Notes: a model not told the origin generated them from the sequence alone. DNA of 64,000 nt from Vibrio porteresiae DSM 19223 (GCF_024347055.1 NZ_AP024896.1:1426001-1490000); one strand, 5' to 3'. Numbered from the stretch's first letter, positions 24,855 to 34,740 are shown. Made by a program: numbers and translations.

Positions 24855-26255
24855 TTAACGAGGGAAATGTTCCCCTAAGTCCCAGAACAAACCCGCTGCG
24901 GCAGCTAAGCCTTGTTTGGCAACGCTCGCCAGCAAGTGTTCATCCGGAGCATGTTGCTGACAAGATGGGTACGAATGAGGCATCCATACGGTTGGCAAAC
25001 CTAATACATCGGCAAAACAGTGATTAGGAATCGTGCCACCTAAGTTTGGCAATACGGTAATCGGTTGATTGAGCGAGTGCTCCATCGATGTTTTAACAAA
25101 GTCCACCCATGGATGGGTTGGATCAAGACGAGTTGCGTTGTATCCCCCTTCATAAGTAACGTCGATATCAAGAAAATCGTGGGCGGCAAAATGCTCCAAT
25201 AGGTTACTCACTAAGTTATCTAAATCCGTACCCGGAACAAGACGTAAGTGACACACTGCCTCGGCGGAATTGGGAATAGCGCCAATCGGTTTGGTGATAT
25301 TACCCGCACCAAGCGCAATCACTTCAAGGGTGTTAGAGCCAAACAAACGTTCACCCACAGAGAGATGCGCCTCACCCCAATTCGGATTGAGTTCAGGGTC
25401 GCCAGCATTGCCGCCAACGGGCAGCTCTCGCATCATCTCAGCAGTTAAACCTTGCGGCGCGGGCGCTTTTAAACAATCAGCCAATAATTTGCCGTTAGCC
25501 GATACTAAGGTCGCCAGAGCATGCTGCAAACGAATCGCTGGGTTGGTCATCACGCCGCCCCAGTTACCAGAGTGTCTTGCACCATTGCCGGTTTCACAAC
25601 GCAAACGGAACTGACACACCCCGCGCGAACCTAAGAAGATGGTTGGACTTTGCGCATTAAGGCGCGGACCATCTGATGCCAGGAACAGATCCGATTCGAG
25701 TTCTTGAGCATGTTCACGACAGAAGGCTTCCAGACCAGTAGAGCCAACCTCTTCGCTCATCTCAAACAAGATTTTCACGTTATAGCCTAGCTGACCTTCG
25801 CGCGCTTTGAGCGCGGCTTCTAACGCGATAAAGTTAATCGTGTGCTGACCTTTGTTATCGGCTGTGCCGCGACCAAAAATTTTGTCGTCAATTTGGCTAA
25901 GCTGCCAAGGATGCGTGCCCGCTTGCCAAAGCTCTTCTTGGCCGTTGGTTACATCGCCATGTCCATAAAGCAATAACGTGGGTAGATCAGTGCCTTCAAT
26001 ACGTTTTGCGACCAACAGTGGCGGCTTGCCAGCAACTGGATTGTCAAATTGCTCGCAGCGAAAACCAAGCGCTGCCAAATATGGCGTCATCTCTTCGCTA
26101 AGATAAGCGGACAAATGCGCAGTTGCCTCTGGATTTTGACTCTCGGTCATTAACGCAACCCGGCGGGTTAATGTTTGAATAAATTCCCCATTTTCCATGG
26201 TCTGAGTTGCCAACGTAATGGCATGTGAACGCCCAAAGGCTTGTGACTCACTCAT
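24855..26255 (-). CDS. M20-family metallopeptidase
   Basis: A 466-residue dinuclear zinc peptidase, probably a dipeptidase or deacylase in the cytoplasm. Metal ligands are visible as LLYGHGDV, GTADNKGQ (bridging Asp) and EMSEEVGS (catalytic Glu and ligand); the dimerisation domain lies near NGARHSGNWGG, and the last ligand is probably the His in MPHSYPSCQQHAPDE. GGGAG precedes the ATG. It is divergent from a LysR gene that likely controls it, and converges on an MHS carrier. Family M20 is certain, the substrate is not. Confidence 0.92.
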   Translation of the reverse strand: MSESQAFGRSHAITLATQTMENGEFIQTLTRRVALMTESQNPEATAHLSAYLSEEMTPYLAALGFRCEQFDNPVAGKPPLLVAKRIEGTDLPTLLLYGHGDVTNGQEELWQAGTHPWQLSQIDDKIFGRGTADNKGQHTINFIALEAALKAREGQLGYNVKILFEMSEEVGSTGLEAFCREHAQELESDLFLASDGPRLNAQSPTIFLGSRGVCQFRLRCETGNGARHSGNWGGVMTNPAIRLQHALATLVSANGKLLADCLKAPAPQGLTAEMMRELPVGGNAGDPELNPNWGEAHLSVGERLFGSNTLEVIALGAGNITKPIGAIPNSAEAVCHLRLVPGTDLDNLVSNLLEHFAAHDFLDIDVTYEGGYNATRLDPTHPWVDFVKTSMEHSLNQPITVLPNLGGTIPNHCFADVLGLPTVWMPHSYPSCQQHAPDEHLLASVAKQGLAAAAGLFWDLGEHFPR

Positions 26256-26380
26256 CTAATCTCCCTATTTTTCTCTCGCAAAGGCTCGATTTCGTTATAG
26301 GGTTTAGCTTATGATGAGCTCAGGTTTGCAACAATTATTAAATAGGCAACTAAGTTTTGCCTTAAATAGAAAGCTAAACA

Positions 26381-27277
26381 ATGCACGACATCAATCTTAA
26401 GTATTTTCACTCGGTAGCGAAAACCGGTTCGCTTTCCGCTGCGTCTGAAGAGCTGCATATTGCCGTCTCTGCCGTCAGTCGCCAAATCAGTCAGTTAGAA
26501 GAGCAGTTGCAATTAACCCTCTTTGAACGCAAAGCCCGTGGTATGACCCTAACGCCCGCGGGCGAGCTGCTGTATACCTACGCATTACGTAATGATGTAG
26601 AACTGACCAATGTGATTACCGAAATGCAAGGGATCACCAATCGCCAGCAGCAATCGATCTCGCTGGCGTGTCCTGAAGGGATGGCGTGGGATTTTCTACC
26701 GCATATTATTACTCAGTTTCGCCAAACCCATCCGCAAACGCTGTTTTCTCTGCAAGTGGTGGATTCAGCAAGGGCCACTCAGTTAGTCAAAGAAGGTGTT
26801 GTCGATGCCGCCCTAACATTCAGCCTGCAACCAGAGCAAGGTGTGCAAGTGGCACTGCAAGTCCCTTCACCCGTTTTTGCGCTGCTCAGTCATGACCACC
26901 CATTGGCAAACAAAGAGAAATTAACCGTATCGGATATCGCCGCTTATCCACTGGCATTGTCGGAATCAGGCACCACGCTGAACTATTTGTTTGAAATTAC
27001 CTGCCACTTAGCCGGAATTAAGGTCTACCCCGCCCTCACTAGTAATGCCATGGGCGCAATCTACACGTTCACCAAAGATACGCCGCAAGCCGTCGCACTG
27101 TTCGGTGCCCAATCAATCCAGCGCCAAGCCCCTAAAGATGGCCTTATTTTGCGCCCAATGACCGAATCCACCTTTGTGCAACGCAGCCTGCAGCTGCAAG
27201 TCATGGCCGGCCGCCAACACCCAGAAAGCGTACAAGTGTTTGTCGACTATTTAATGGCAAAGTTAGTTGAAAACTGA
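26381..27277 (+). CDS. LysR-family regulator beside the M20 peptidase
   Basis: A 298-residue LysR protein: HTH in residues 1-60 (SLSAASEELHIAVSAVSRQI), then the effector domain (residues 90-295) beginning SISLACPEGMAWDFLPHIIT. It is divergent from the M20 peptidase with a 125-base spacer. LysR genes usually act on the facing gene, so control of peptide or amino-acid use is a fair guess. The effector is unknown. Confidence 0.88.
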   Translation: MHDINLKYFHSVAKTGSLSAASEELHIAVSAVSRQISQLEEQLQLTLFERKARGMTLTPAGELLYTYALRNDVELTNVITEMQGITNRQQQSISLACPEGMAWDFLPHIITQFRQTHPQTLFSLQVVDSARATQLVKEGVVDAALTFSLQPEQGVQVALQVPSPVFALLSHDHPLANKEKLTVSDIAAYPLALSESGTTLNYLFEITCHLAGIKVYPALTSNAMGAIYTFTKDTPQAVALFGAQSIQRQAPKDGLILRPMTESTFVQRSLQLQVMAGRQHPESVQVFVDYLMAKLVEN

Positions 27278-27437
27278 CACTCACCTCCAACCTGCCTCAC
27301 GCTATTGATTCGAAATAGGGCAACAGCGTCATTCTAACTTGCTGCCAAGCTCTGTTTCCTTCTCTATGGTTAACGCACAACAATATCAGTGAACCCATGA
27401 TTGTTTCTTCGGTATCCATCACCGACAAATAAATAGT

Positions 27438-27457
27438 TATGCTAATCGTTATCATTT
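27438..27457. promoter_or_regulatory. Fur box before the siderophore ABC operon
   Basis: Read on the minus strand AAATGATAACGATTAGCAT matches much of the Fur consensus; it lies 60-80 bases before the ATPase gene start. Confidence 0.7.
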
Positions 27458-27516
27458 AGATTTCATTATGTTAACATCCCTAACCAATTGCCGAATCAAC
27501 ACTGGACTAATTCACA

Positions 27517-28284
27517 ATGTTTCAATTGGTTGATGCCACTTTTGACATCGATGGGAAAACGATTCTAGCCCCCACTAACCTCACATTTGATTCCCATAAA
27601 GTGACCACTTTATTGGGACATAATGGATGTGGCAAATCGACGTTAATGAATTTGCTTAGCCGACAAACAACGCCTACACAGGGCGAAGTGTTGTTTGAGC
27701 AACAATCGTTACAGCAATTTTCGCCACAGGAATTCGCCCATCGTGTTGCCTATTTGCCACAACATCCACCGTTAACAGACGGCATTACGGTTCGCGAATT
27801 AGTCTACTTCGGTCGCTATCCTTGGAAAGGTGCTTTGGGTCGTTACAATCAGACCGACCATCAGATCGTAGCACAAGCCATTGATCATGTTGGCTTACAA
27901 CCTTTTGCTGACCGCTTTGTCGCAACCTTATCTGGGGGTGAGCGCCAACGTGCATGGGTCGCCATGCTGCTTGCTCAACAAAGCCAATGCATTTTACTTG
28001 ATGAACCCACATCCGCTTTAGATGTTGCCCATCAGCATGAACTGCTCACTCTTATTCGCAGGTTGAATCTAGAGCTAGGTTTAACGGTTATTATGGTGCT
28101 GCATGACGTCAATATGGCAGCCAAATTCAGTGATACTTTAGTTGCACTCCATACTGGTAAAGTCATCGCGACAGGATCGCCAGAAGCTCTCATGACACCA
28201 GATACTCTCAAACACATATATGGCATTGATTTAGCTCTGTTTGTTCATCCACAAACAGGTCAGCCAATCAGTTACATTCCCTAG
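27517..28284 (+). CDS. fhuC: Iron-hydroxamate ABC transporter ATPase (FhuC type)
   Basis: Cytoplasmic ATPase that powers ferric-siderophore uptake, 255 residues. Walker A is GHNGCGKST, the signature LSGGERQRAWV, Walker B ILLDEPTSALD. The FhuC-type segment ELVYFGRYPWKGALGRY is present. It opens a C-D-B operon (ATPase, binding protein, permease) with a Fur box before it. The same order is seen in matCDB/vatCDB of Vibrio, which take up aerobactin and other hydroxamates; linkage to an IutA-type receptor supports this. The E. coli name fhuC is used for the family. Confidence 0.88.
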   Translation: MFQLVDATFDIDGKTILAPTNLTFDSHKVTTLLGHNGCGKSTLMNLLSRQTTPTQGEVLFEQQSLQQFSPQEFAHRVAYLPQHPPLTDGITVRELVYFGRYPWKGALGRYNQTDHQIVAQAIDHVGLQPFADRFVATLSGGERQRAWVAMLLAQQSQCILLDEPTSALDVAHQHELLTLIRRLNLELGLTVIMVLHDVNMAAKFSDTLVALHTGKVIATGSPEALMTPDTLKHIYGIDLALFVHPQTGQPISYIP

Positions 28285-28299
28285 AACAAGAGTGAACAT

Positions 28300-29205
28300 A
28301 TGATGATCATCCGCTACTTTCTCTTTTTTATCATGACATGCTCTTACTCTGCTCAAGCGCTTGATATCCAACATGAGTTGGGCACGACTCATTTTAAAAG
28401 CAGCCCTAAAACCATCGTCGCTTTAGATTGGTCTTTAGCGGAAACCGTGTTGAGTTTAGGGCTACCTTTAGCTGGTGTCGCCGATGCTCAAGGTTACCGA
28501 GAATGGGTAGTCAAGCCTTCGTTAGCGTCATCAGCTATTGACGTCGGATCGCGGCGCGAGCCCAATCTGGAATTGCTGACTCGCCTCAAGCCCGATGTCA
28601 TATTGATCAGTAAACCAATGGCCGCAGCTTACATGCGCCTGAGTAAAATTGCGCCTGTTTTGGTATACAGCTTTTATAATGAAGACAAAACCCCACTCGC
28701 TGCTGCACAAACAGTCACTCGTTCGTTAGGTCATTTATTCAAGCGTGAAGCTCAGGCTGAGCAAGTCATTAGCCAAACACAATCGCATTTAAAACGTAAT
28801 GGCGAACGATTAAAAGCGCTAGGTATTTCCCCATCGTTACTGTTCGTACGTTTTATCAATGACCGAAACCTACGAATTCATGGCCAAGGTTCATTAGCTC
28901 AAGCCACTATTACTCAAATGGGGCTGCACAATGATTGGCAGGAGCGCACTAATTCTTGGGGATTTACCACTGCTGGTATTGAAAAGTTAGCAGAACATCA
29001 AGAGGCTGAATTAATGATATTCGGCCCAATGTCACCCGTCGTACAACAGAAACTGGATCAATCTCCGCTTTGGCAAGCCATGGCCTTTGTCCGTGATAAC
29101 AAAAGTCATAAACTGCCCCCCATTTGGACGTTTGGGGGGCTCATCGCTGCACAGCGTTTTAGTGACTATATAACGCAAGAGTTGATAAGCCATCATGAAC
29201 ACTGA
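28300..29205 (+). CDS. fhuD: Iron-siderophore periplasmic binding protein (FhuD type)
   Basis: Receives the ferric siderophore in the periplasm, 301 residues. A signal peptide (IIRYFLFFIMTCSYSAQA) is followed by a PeripBP_2 fold: KTIVALDWSLAETVLSLGLPLAG and LLTRLKPDVILIS are typical FhuD segments. It starts 15 bases after the ATPase gene and overlaps the permease gene by 11 bases, so the three are one operon. Confidence 0.88.
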   Translation: MMIIRYFLFFIMTCSYSAQALDIQHELGTTHFKSSPKTIVALDWSLAETVLSLGLPLAGVADAQGYREWVVKPSLASSAIDVGSRREPNLELLTRLKPDVILISKPMAAAYMRLSKIAPVLVYSFYNEDKTPLAAAQTVTRSLGHLFKREAQAEQVISQTQSHLKRNGERLKALGISPSLLFVRFINDRNLRIHGQGSLAQATITQMGLHNDWQERTNSWGFTTAGIEKLAEHQEAELMIFGPMSPVVQQKLDQSPLWQAMAFVRDNKSHKLPPIWTFGGLIAAQRFSDYITQELISHHEH

Positions 29206-31189
29206 TTTGACTCCAATCGTTGCTTGGCAAACACCTGTTAGACGCGGCATAGGCCTTCTTATATTGTGCGTGGCTCTACTTGCTTTGCTGCAGTTCACGG
29301 CCCCTTATGCTAAGGGATTGCCGTTACTATGGAATACCCTATTTCATTACAATCCAAGCAACTATCAACACCTCATTACCTATTTCACGTATCTACCACG
29401 GCTAACCGTCGCTCTGCTATGCGGTTTCAGTTTGGCAATCGCAGGGAACGTGATGCAGCTTGTCTTACGTAACCCTATCGCCTCTCCGACCACACTTGGG
29501 GTTGCCGCTGGAGCAGAGTTAGGCAAAGTTCTCGCGATATTAATTCTCCCCACTCAATGGCTTATTCCTGATTTTATTCCCGCCTTTTTCGGTGGAATTG
29601 GGGCAACCGCGTTGGTCTTTTTACTAAGTAAGTCAAGAGGATATGCTCCACTGCATATGGTGCTATCCGGTATGGTGATCAGCCTCTTTCTCGGTTCGCT
29701 GAATACCATGCTCTTAATGTTACACGAACAGCAATTATCGAGTGTATTCGTGTGGGGAGCTGGAATATTGAATCAAACGGATTGGTCTGTCACTCAACAC
29801 CTTCTTATGCTGACTCTGCTACCCGTCTTGTTGCTTATGTGTTTACAGCGCCCTCTTGCGAGTCTGCAATTTGGCGATGCGGTAGCAAGTTCCATCGGGG
29901 TACATATAAAGCAAATTAAAATCATTTCTCTCTCGCTGGCTGTTTTTATGACTGCGGCAGTCGTCAGCGAAGTCGGACTCATTGGTTTTATCGGTATTGT
30001 CGCCCCTGCAATCTCTCGTATTCTTGGGGTCCGCTCTTTAAGTAGACAGCTTTTGGTGAGCGGTACACTTGGCGCCTTGCTGCTGCTTGTGGTGGATCTT
30101 ATCGTACAACCTTTGTCTGGGCTGGGAGGCGAACAACTGCCTACCGGAGCCATGACCGCACTGATTGGCGCACCATTCCTATTATGGTTACTTCATAGTA
30201 TTGCGCTGCAAAGCGATTTAAAAATGCGGGCATTGCCATTACAACACTATCGTTCGGTACATCCTGGTACACTTTGGACGCTCTTATCGTTGGGGTTACT
30301 TATCACTGTCAGTATTGCTTTGCTTGTCGGGAAAGATTCGTTTGGCTGGAGCATTGATTGGAGTCCTAGGCTATTTGACTTACGAGCCCCTCGAGTTGCG
30401 ATTGCACTCCTAGCTGGAATTGGGCTTGCGATCGCGGGATTGCTCATTCAACGCATTTCATCGAACCCGATGGCAAGCCCTGAAGTCCTTGGTATCAGTT
30501 CAGGGGCCGCACTTTCTTTAGTACTGGGTACCCTTTTCAGCATCGCGATGACGCGAGAACAACAAATGCTGTTCGGCACCTTAGGCGCTCTATTGGCGAC
30601 AGCGATTATTGCTTGGATGGGGAAAAAGCATCAATTTGCACCAACGCAAACCCTCCTCGCAGGCATTGGACTAAGTGCTGGACTGGACGCTCTGCTACGA
30701 ATTGCTCTGGCCTCAGGACACGACAACGCCACAACATTGCTGACTTGGCTATCTGGATCTACTTATCTTGTCGAAAATCAAGACGTCTGGTTATTGGCCA
30801 TCGGTGTCGGCATATTAGGAGGCCTAGCCCTACTATTGCACCGTTGGATAGACATCATTGGCTTGGGTAGCACAACGGCTCAAAGCGTTGGCTTGCCTTT
30901 GCCTTGGGTACGTGGCGTATTGCTACTTATTGTTGCAGCATTAACCACCTTATGCACTATCGTACTTGGGCCTCTTAGTTTTGTCGGTTTACTTGCGCCT
31001 CATATGGCCCGCACACTGCATCAATACCGAGCGAAACCACAGATGATCACTGCAGCCCTACTGGGGAGTCTCATTTTGGTGGGAGCAGACTGGGTTGGTC
31101 GAACCTGGTGGTACCCTTGGCAATTTCCGGCAGGCTTATTAGCCTCTTTATTCGGTGGCGGTTATTTCCTCTATTTGATGCGTCGGTAA
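29195..31189 (+). CDS. fhuB: Double-length siderophore ABC permease (FhuB type)
   Basis: Inner-membrane channel for ferric hydroxamates. The 664-residue protein is two FecCD-type permeases fused, as in FhuB: the first half has GNVMQLVLRNPIASPTTLGV, the second has GLLIQRISSNPMASPEVLGI, each in the same relative place; each half ends with its own ATPase-contact region (IGFIGIVAPAISRILG; SFVGLLAPHMARTLHQ). About 20 membrane segments are expected. It is the last gene of the operon; iutA follows in the same direction but behind its own Fur box. Confidence 0.92.
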   Translation: MNTDLTPIVAWQTPVRRGIGLLILCVALLALLQFTAPYAKGLPLLWNTLFHYNPSNYQHLITYFTYLPRLTVALLCGFSLAIAGNVMQLVLRNPIASPTTLGVAAGAELGKVLAILILPTQWLIPDFIPAFFGGIGATALVFLLSKSRGYAPLHMVLSGMVISLFLGSLNTMLLMLHEQQLSSVFVWGAGILNQTDWSVTQHLLMLTLLPVLLLMCLQRPLASLQFGDAVASSIGVHIKQIKIISLSLAVFMTAAVVSEVGLIGFIGIVAPAISRILGVRSLSRQLLVSGTLGALLLLVVDLIVQPLSGLGGEQLPTGAMTALIGAPFLLWLLHSIALQSDLKMRALPLQHYRSVHPGTLWTLLSLGLLITVSIALLVGKDSFGWSIDWSPRLFDLRAPRVAIALLAGIGLAIAGLLIQRISSNPMASPEVLGISSGAALSLVLGTLFSIAMTREQQMLFGTLGALLATAIIAWMGKKHQFAPTQTLLAGIGLSAGLDALLRIALASGHDNATTLLTWLSGSTYLVENQDVWLLAIGVGILGGLALLLHRWIDIIGLGSTTAQSVGLPLPWVRGVLLLIVAALTTLCTIVLGPLSFVGLLAPHMARTLHQYRAKPQMITAALLGSLILVGADWVGRTWWYPWQFPAGLLASLFGGGYFLYLMRR

Positions 31190-31550
31190 CTCCCTTTTTC
31201 ATTTTCTCTTCCCGGGGCTATTCCAGCCCCACCAAAACCACACAAAAGATATTGAAATATAAGTATTTTTTTGTAAAAACGTTACCTATAACACCTAATA
31301 GCGAACAAACCATTGATCATGCAAATGATAATGATTACTATTTATAATTATTAAAAATCGGATAGGAGAATCATTCAAATAGACTCTTTCCTGCGTCATT
31401 TTGTTATTGAAACAAATGACATTTCACGGGTCGCATTCGCTCACATGTGACCAGCTAAGAAAGATAAATCTCGTTAGATAACGGTAGCAACGTCACCATA
31501 TAAAGAGTTATTTATCAGTTACTTAAGACTAGAATAAGAGAAATATAACG
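31190..31550 (+). other. Spacer before iutA with hairpin, Fur box and palindrome
   Basis: A small hairpin (GGGGCT/AGCCCC, 31214-31230) follows fhuB. A Fur box lies at 31323-31342 and a 10-base perfect palindrome TCACATGTGA at 31441-31450. The iutA start is about 200 bases after the Fur box, so iutA should have a long leader. No protein gene is seen. Confidence 0.55.
31323..31342. promoter_or_regulatory. Fur box upstream of iutA
   Basis: AAATGATAATGATTACTATT is close to the 19-base Fur consensus and lies in an AT-rich promoter-like stretch. Confidence 0.82.
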
Positions 31551-33707
31551 ATGAATTCATTACAAGGCAGTTTCAAGCTGTCGTCAATTGCGCTTGCAGT
31601 GGCTGCCATCGGCTTAGCAACGTCAGCGCAAGCAGCACAAACTTCAACGGAAGAAAAAATGGTCGTGGTGTCTAGCCGCACACCAAAAGCAATCAGTGAT
31701 ATTCCCGGCACGGTTTGGTACATCGATTCACAACAGATCGAACAAGAGTATCGTGGTGGTAAAAGCCTAGGAGAAATCCTTGCAGCGACTATTCCCTCTT
31801 TAGATGTCAGTAGTGGCGCTCGAACCAACTATGGTCAGAACCTTCGCGGTCGTAAGATGTTGGTGATGATCGATGGCGTTTCACTGCAATCGTCTCGGCA
31901 AATTAGCCGCTATATGGATTCTATCGATCCGTTTAATATCGAACGCATCGAAGTGTTATCAGGTGCCACATCAATTTATGGAGCTGGTGCATCAGGTGGT
32001 GTGATCAATATCATCACCAAAAAAGCACAGAGCAAAGATCTTAAATTTGAATCCTATGTGGGTGGGACATCAGGTTTTAATAGCAACGAAGATTTTGACT
32101 ATAAAATCGGGCAATCCATTTCAGGTGGCAACAATAATGTTAAGGCTCGTTTATCTGCCGTGTATACCGAAACACAAGGATTTTACGATGGTGATGGCAC
32201 GATCGTCACTCCCGATATTTCTCAAGGATCCTTACAATACAATAAAACTGTTGACCTACTCGGTAATGTTGGCATTGACCTTTCTGAAACTAAGCGTCTA
32301 AATTTATTAGCTCAGTACTATGATAGCCAGCAAGATTCTCCTTACGGCTTGTATATTATCAATCGCAATTTTATTGATGTGCGCAGAGGCTTTAAGTCCG
32401 ATCGTGAGCATGGCACTAAACGAGTGATGTTGAGTGCATCTTATGTCGATGATGAGTTCTTAGGGCACCAACTTCTGGCCGAAGCGTCTTACCGAAAAGA
32501 AGACCAAACCTATACCCCTTACTATCAAGCGTCGGGACAACAAGTGACTGATGTGTATGCGATGAAATTAGCATTAGCTAAGCAGTTAGACCGTTTGAAT
32601 CTGGTATACGGCATCGATGGTTATCTAGATAAATTTGATAGTAATCAAGCCCTCTATGACCCAACGATTGCCAGCAACTCAGGAGACATGATTAACCGAA
32701 CGTTCGCCAAAGTTGGTCGCTACCCTAATATTGATGTCAGTTCTGTGGCGGCCTTCTTACAAGCCGACTACGCACTAACAGAAGATTGGAGCGTCGAAGG
32801 CGGTGTTCGTTATCAGTATCTGTATAATAAAATTGATGATTTTGTTGCCTACAATCAACAACGTCGAATCGCCGCTGGTCAAGGCGCGTCTGCAGATGCC
32901 GTACCTGGAGGTCACACCAATTATCATGTCGCACTGTTTAACTTAGGTACGATTTATCATCTCTCAGATGAATCGCAAATTTGGGCAAACTTCTCACAAG
33001 GGTTTGATGTAGCAGACCCATCAAAATACTATGGTCAAGGTAACTATACATTGGTAGGCGATCACTGGCAGCTCAACGATAGTATCAACGTCAATGACTC
33101 CAAAATGGAAGCGATTAAAACCAACAGTTTTGAACTCGGCTATCGTTACGATGATGGAGAACTAGCGCTACAAAGCGCTGCCTATTATTCCAAATCAGAT
33201 AATTCAGCCACCTATAACCGTACCACTATGCTTATCGAAGAGGTAAGTGATGAAAAACGAGTATACGGTTTAGAAGCGATGTCATCATACTGGCTCAGCA
33301 ACCATATTCAACTTGGAGCGTCAGGCCATTACGTGGTGTCAGAACTTAAGGGGGATAATGGCTGGGAGGACTTTACGGCGAGTGAAGCCAGTACGTCTAA
33401 AGCCAGTGCTTGGGTTGGCTGGCAAGATGACAGTCTCGCTGTCAAAGTGCAAAGCCAAACGATGTTCGATTATGAGGACGATCAAGACAACAAGCTTAAT
33501 GGCTATACCGTATTCGATTTAGTCGGCAGCTATCAATTACCAGTGGGTAGCTTAGGTTTTGGTATACAGAACCTGTTAGACAAAGATTACACCACGATTT
33601 GGGGACAACGTGCTCAAATCCTCTACGCAGCGAACTATGCTGCTGGAGCTTATGACTACAAAGGTCGCGGACGCACCTATACTCTCAATTATCAAGTAAC
33701 ATTCTAA
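31551..33707 (+). CDS. iutA: TonB-dependent ferric aerobactin-type receptor, IutA family
   Basis: Outer-membrane barrel that imports ferric aerobactin or a related hydroxamate with TonB energy. Of 718 residues, the first about 28 form the signal peptide (LATSAQA cleavage); the plug has LDVSSGARTNYGQNLRGRKM, very like enterobacterial IutA, and GATSIYGAGASGGVINIITK. The barrel ends NYQVTF with a C-terminal Phe, and carries NLLDKDYTTIWGQRAQ, again as in IutA. It follows the fhuCDB-type operon. No aerobactin biosynthesis genes (iucABCD) are in the window, so the receptor may serve foreign siderophore or the genes may be elsewhere. Confidence 0.9.
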   Translation: MNSLQGSFKLSSIALAVAAIGLATSAQAAQTSTEEKMVVVSSRTPKAISDIPGTVWYIDSQQIEQEYRGGKSLGEILAATIPSLDVSSGARTNYGQNLRGRKMLVMIDGVSLQSSRQISRYMDSIDPFNIERIEVLSGATSIYGAGASGGVINIITKKAQSKDLKFESYVGGTSGFNSNEDFDYKIGQSISGGNNNVKARLSAVYTETQGFYDGDGTIVTPDISQGSLQYNKTVDLLGNVGIDLSETKRLNLLAQYYDSQQDSPYGLYIINRNFIDVRRGFKSDREHGTKRVMLSASYVDDEFLGHQLLAEASYRKEDQTYTPYYQASGQQVTDVYAMKLALAKQLDRLNLVYGIDGYLDKFDSNQALYDPTIASNSGDMINRTFAKVGRYPNIDVSSVAAFLQADYALTEDWSVEGGVRYQYLYNKIDDFVAYNQQRRIAAGQGASADAVPGGHTNYHVALFNLGTIYHLSDESQIWANFSQGFDVADPSKYYGQGNYTLVGDHWQLNDSINVNDSKMEAIKTNSFELGYRYDDGELALQSAAYYSKSDNSATYNRTTMLIEEVSDEKRVYGLEAMSSYWLSNHIQLGASGHYVVSELKGDNGWEDFTASEASTSKASAWVGWQDDSLAVKVQSQTMFDYEDDQDNKLNGYTVFDLVGSYQLPVGSLGFGIQNLLDKDYTTIWGQRAQILYAANYAAGAYDYKGRGRTYTLNYQVTF

Positions 33708-33719
33708 TAGCAAAAGAAA

Positions 33720-33748
33720 AGAGGTCATCAATGAGATGGCCTCTCTTT
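33720..33748 (+). terminator. Terminator between iutA and the converging acetyltransferase
   Basis: AGAGGTCATC and GATGGCCTCT form 10-base arms (one G-T pair) around a 5-base loop, followed by CTTT. Confidence 0.7.
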
Positions 33749-33750
33749 GC

Positions 33751-34233
33751 TTAATCAATCTTCTTGGTCATATTGATACTGGTGGTTTGATAACCGAGGG
33801 ATTGGTAAAGCGCGACGGCGCCTTCGTTATAAGTAAATACGTGCAGCCCGAGTTGTTTAATACCGAGTTTTTGAACGTAGTACTCCGCTTCTTGCAGCGC
33901 TTTTTTGGCGTAGCCGCGGCGGCGATAGGCTTCATCAACTTTGATGCTGTAGACAAAGGCGCTTTGAAATAGCGGCGTGACGTTAAGCCATAAATGACCG
34001 ACTGGCTGGCCGATTTCGTCGGGAGTTAAATTGAAAAAATAGTGATGTGGCGTCTGTTGGCCCTCAGGGAGAATGGTGTCCATCTCCGATTCGGAACGTG
34101 CCAATGCGCCTTCTGCAGGCCAACGGCCCGAAGTCACATTTTCTTCTGCGTATTCGAGAGTAGTTTCTGCTTTAAAATGCAGAAACTCTGCTTCGGTCAT
34201 TTCCGTGAGTAAGTCGATCATCATGATGTCCAT
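33751..34233 (-). CDS. GNAT-family N-acetyltransferase
   Basis: A 160-residue acetyltransferase with a C-terminal GNAT domain: the acetyl-CoA loop is in VDEAYRRRGYAKKALQEAE and the final strand in FTYNEGAVALYQSLGYQTT. The frame is open to 34263, but the ATG at 34233 has AAGG five bases ahead and is preferred. The substrate cannot be told; relatives modify small amines, antibiotics or proteins. It is a single gene converging on iutA. Confidence 0.85.
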   Translation of the reverse strand: MDIMMIDLLTEMTEAEFLHFKAETTLEYAEENVTSGRWPAEGALARSESEMDTILPEGQQTPHHYFFNLTPDEIGQPVGHLWLNVTPLFQSAFVYSIKVDEAYRRRGYAKKALQEAEYYVQKLGIKQLGLHVFTYNEGAVALYQSLGYQTTSINMTKKID

Positions 34234-34341
34234 GTTCGCCTTGCGCGTTAAGCGCTTAGCCATATTCTAAGCCACGCCGTTTTACCTGCGCGGCAACATG
34301 GTACTCTGTTTAGCAGATATCTTCTTGATTGGCTATGAATT

Positions 34342-34740
34342 TTACAGCGCCATTTCCGGTTCACATAACCAATCGACGGCCTGTTCATAGGTATCAAACG
34401 ATTCGACTTCACCTTCTGCCATAAACCATTGGCCAACTCGCATGGCCCACCCGACCCAATCATGATTGCCGTAGACCGCGACTTTTTTATCGCCTGAACC
34501 GTATTTAATGGCGAGACGTAAATCATCCCACGCAGCGCGCATTTCCCAACCGGCAAACTCGGTGGCATCAAACAGCACTTTCACTTTAGGTTCATCAATT
34601 TTGGTGATAGCAGCTTCGAGCATCGGGGCTAAGTGTTGATAATCTTCGTGAGTTAACGTGCCAACCGCCTTTATCGACAGGACAAATTCACTGTTAATCT
34701 GTACTAACCCAATCGATACACCATGTTTGTAATAGCTCAT
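34342..34740 (-). CDS. SpoIIAA-like/STAS-type protein
   Basis: A 132-residue protein whose shape matches the SpoIIAA-like family (short alpha/beta domain, often in marine bacteria): VLSIKAVGTLTHEDYQHLAP near the start, KVLFDATEFAGWEMRAAWDDL in the middle. The family is linked to lipid or anion binding in some crystal structures, but the biological role is unclear. GGAGG precedes the ATG. It is a single gene between an acetyltransferase and a spacer. Confidence 0.8.
   Translation of the reverse strand: MSYYKHGVSIGLVQINSEFVLSIKAVGTLTHEDYQHLAPMLEAAITKIDEPKVKVLFDATEFAGWEMRAAWDDLRLAIKYGSGDKKVAVYGNHDWVGWAMRVGQWFMAEGEVESFDTYEQAVDWLCEPEMAL

Noticed and set aside
31361..31450. Possible leader peptide starting with ATT behind AGGAG in the iutA leader
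   Set aside because: ATT starts are very rare and the frame shows no special feature.
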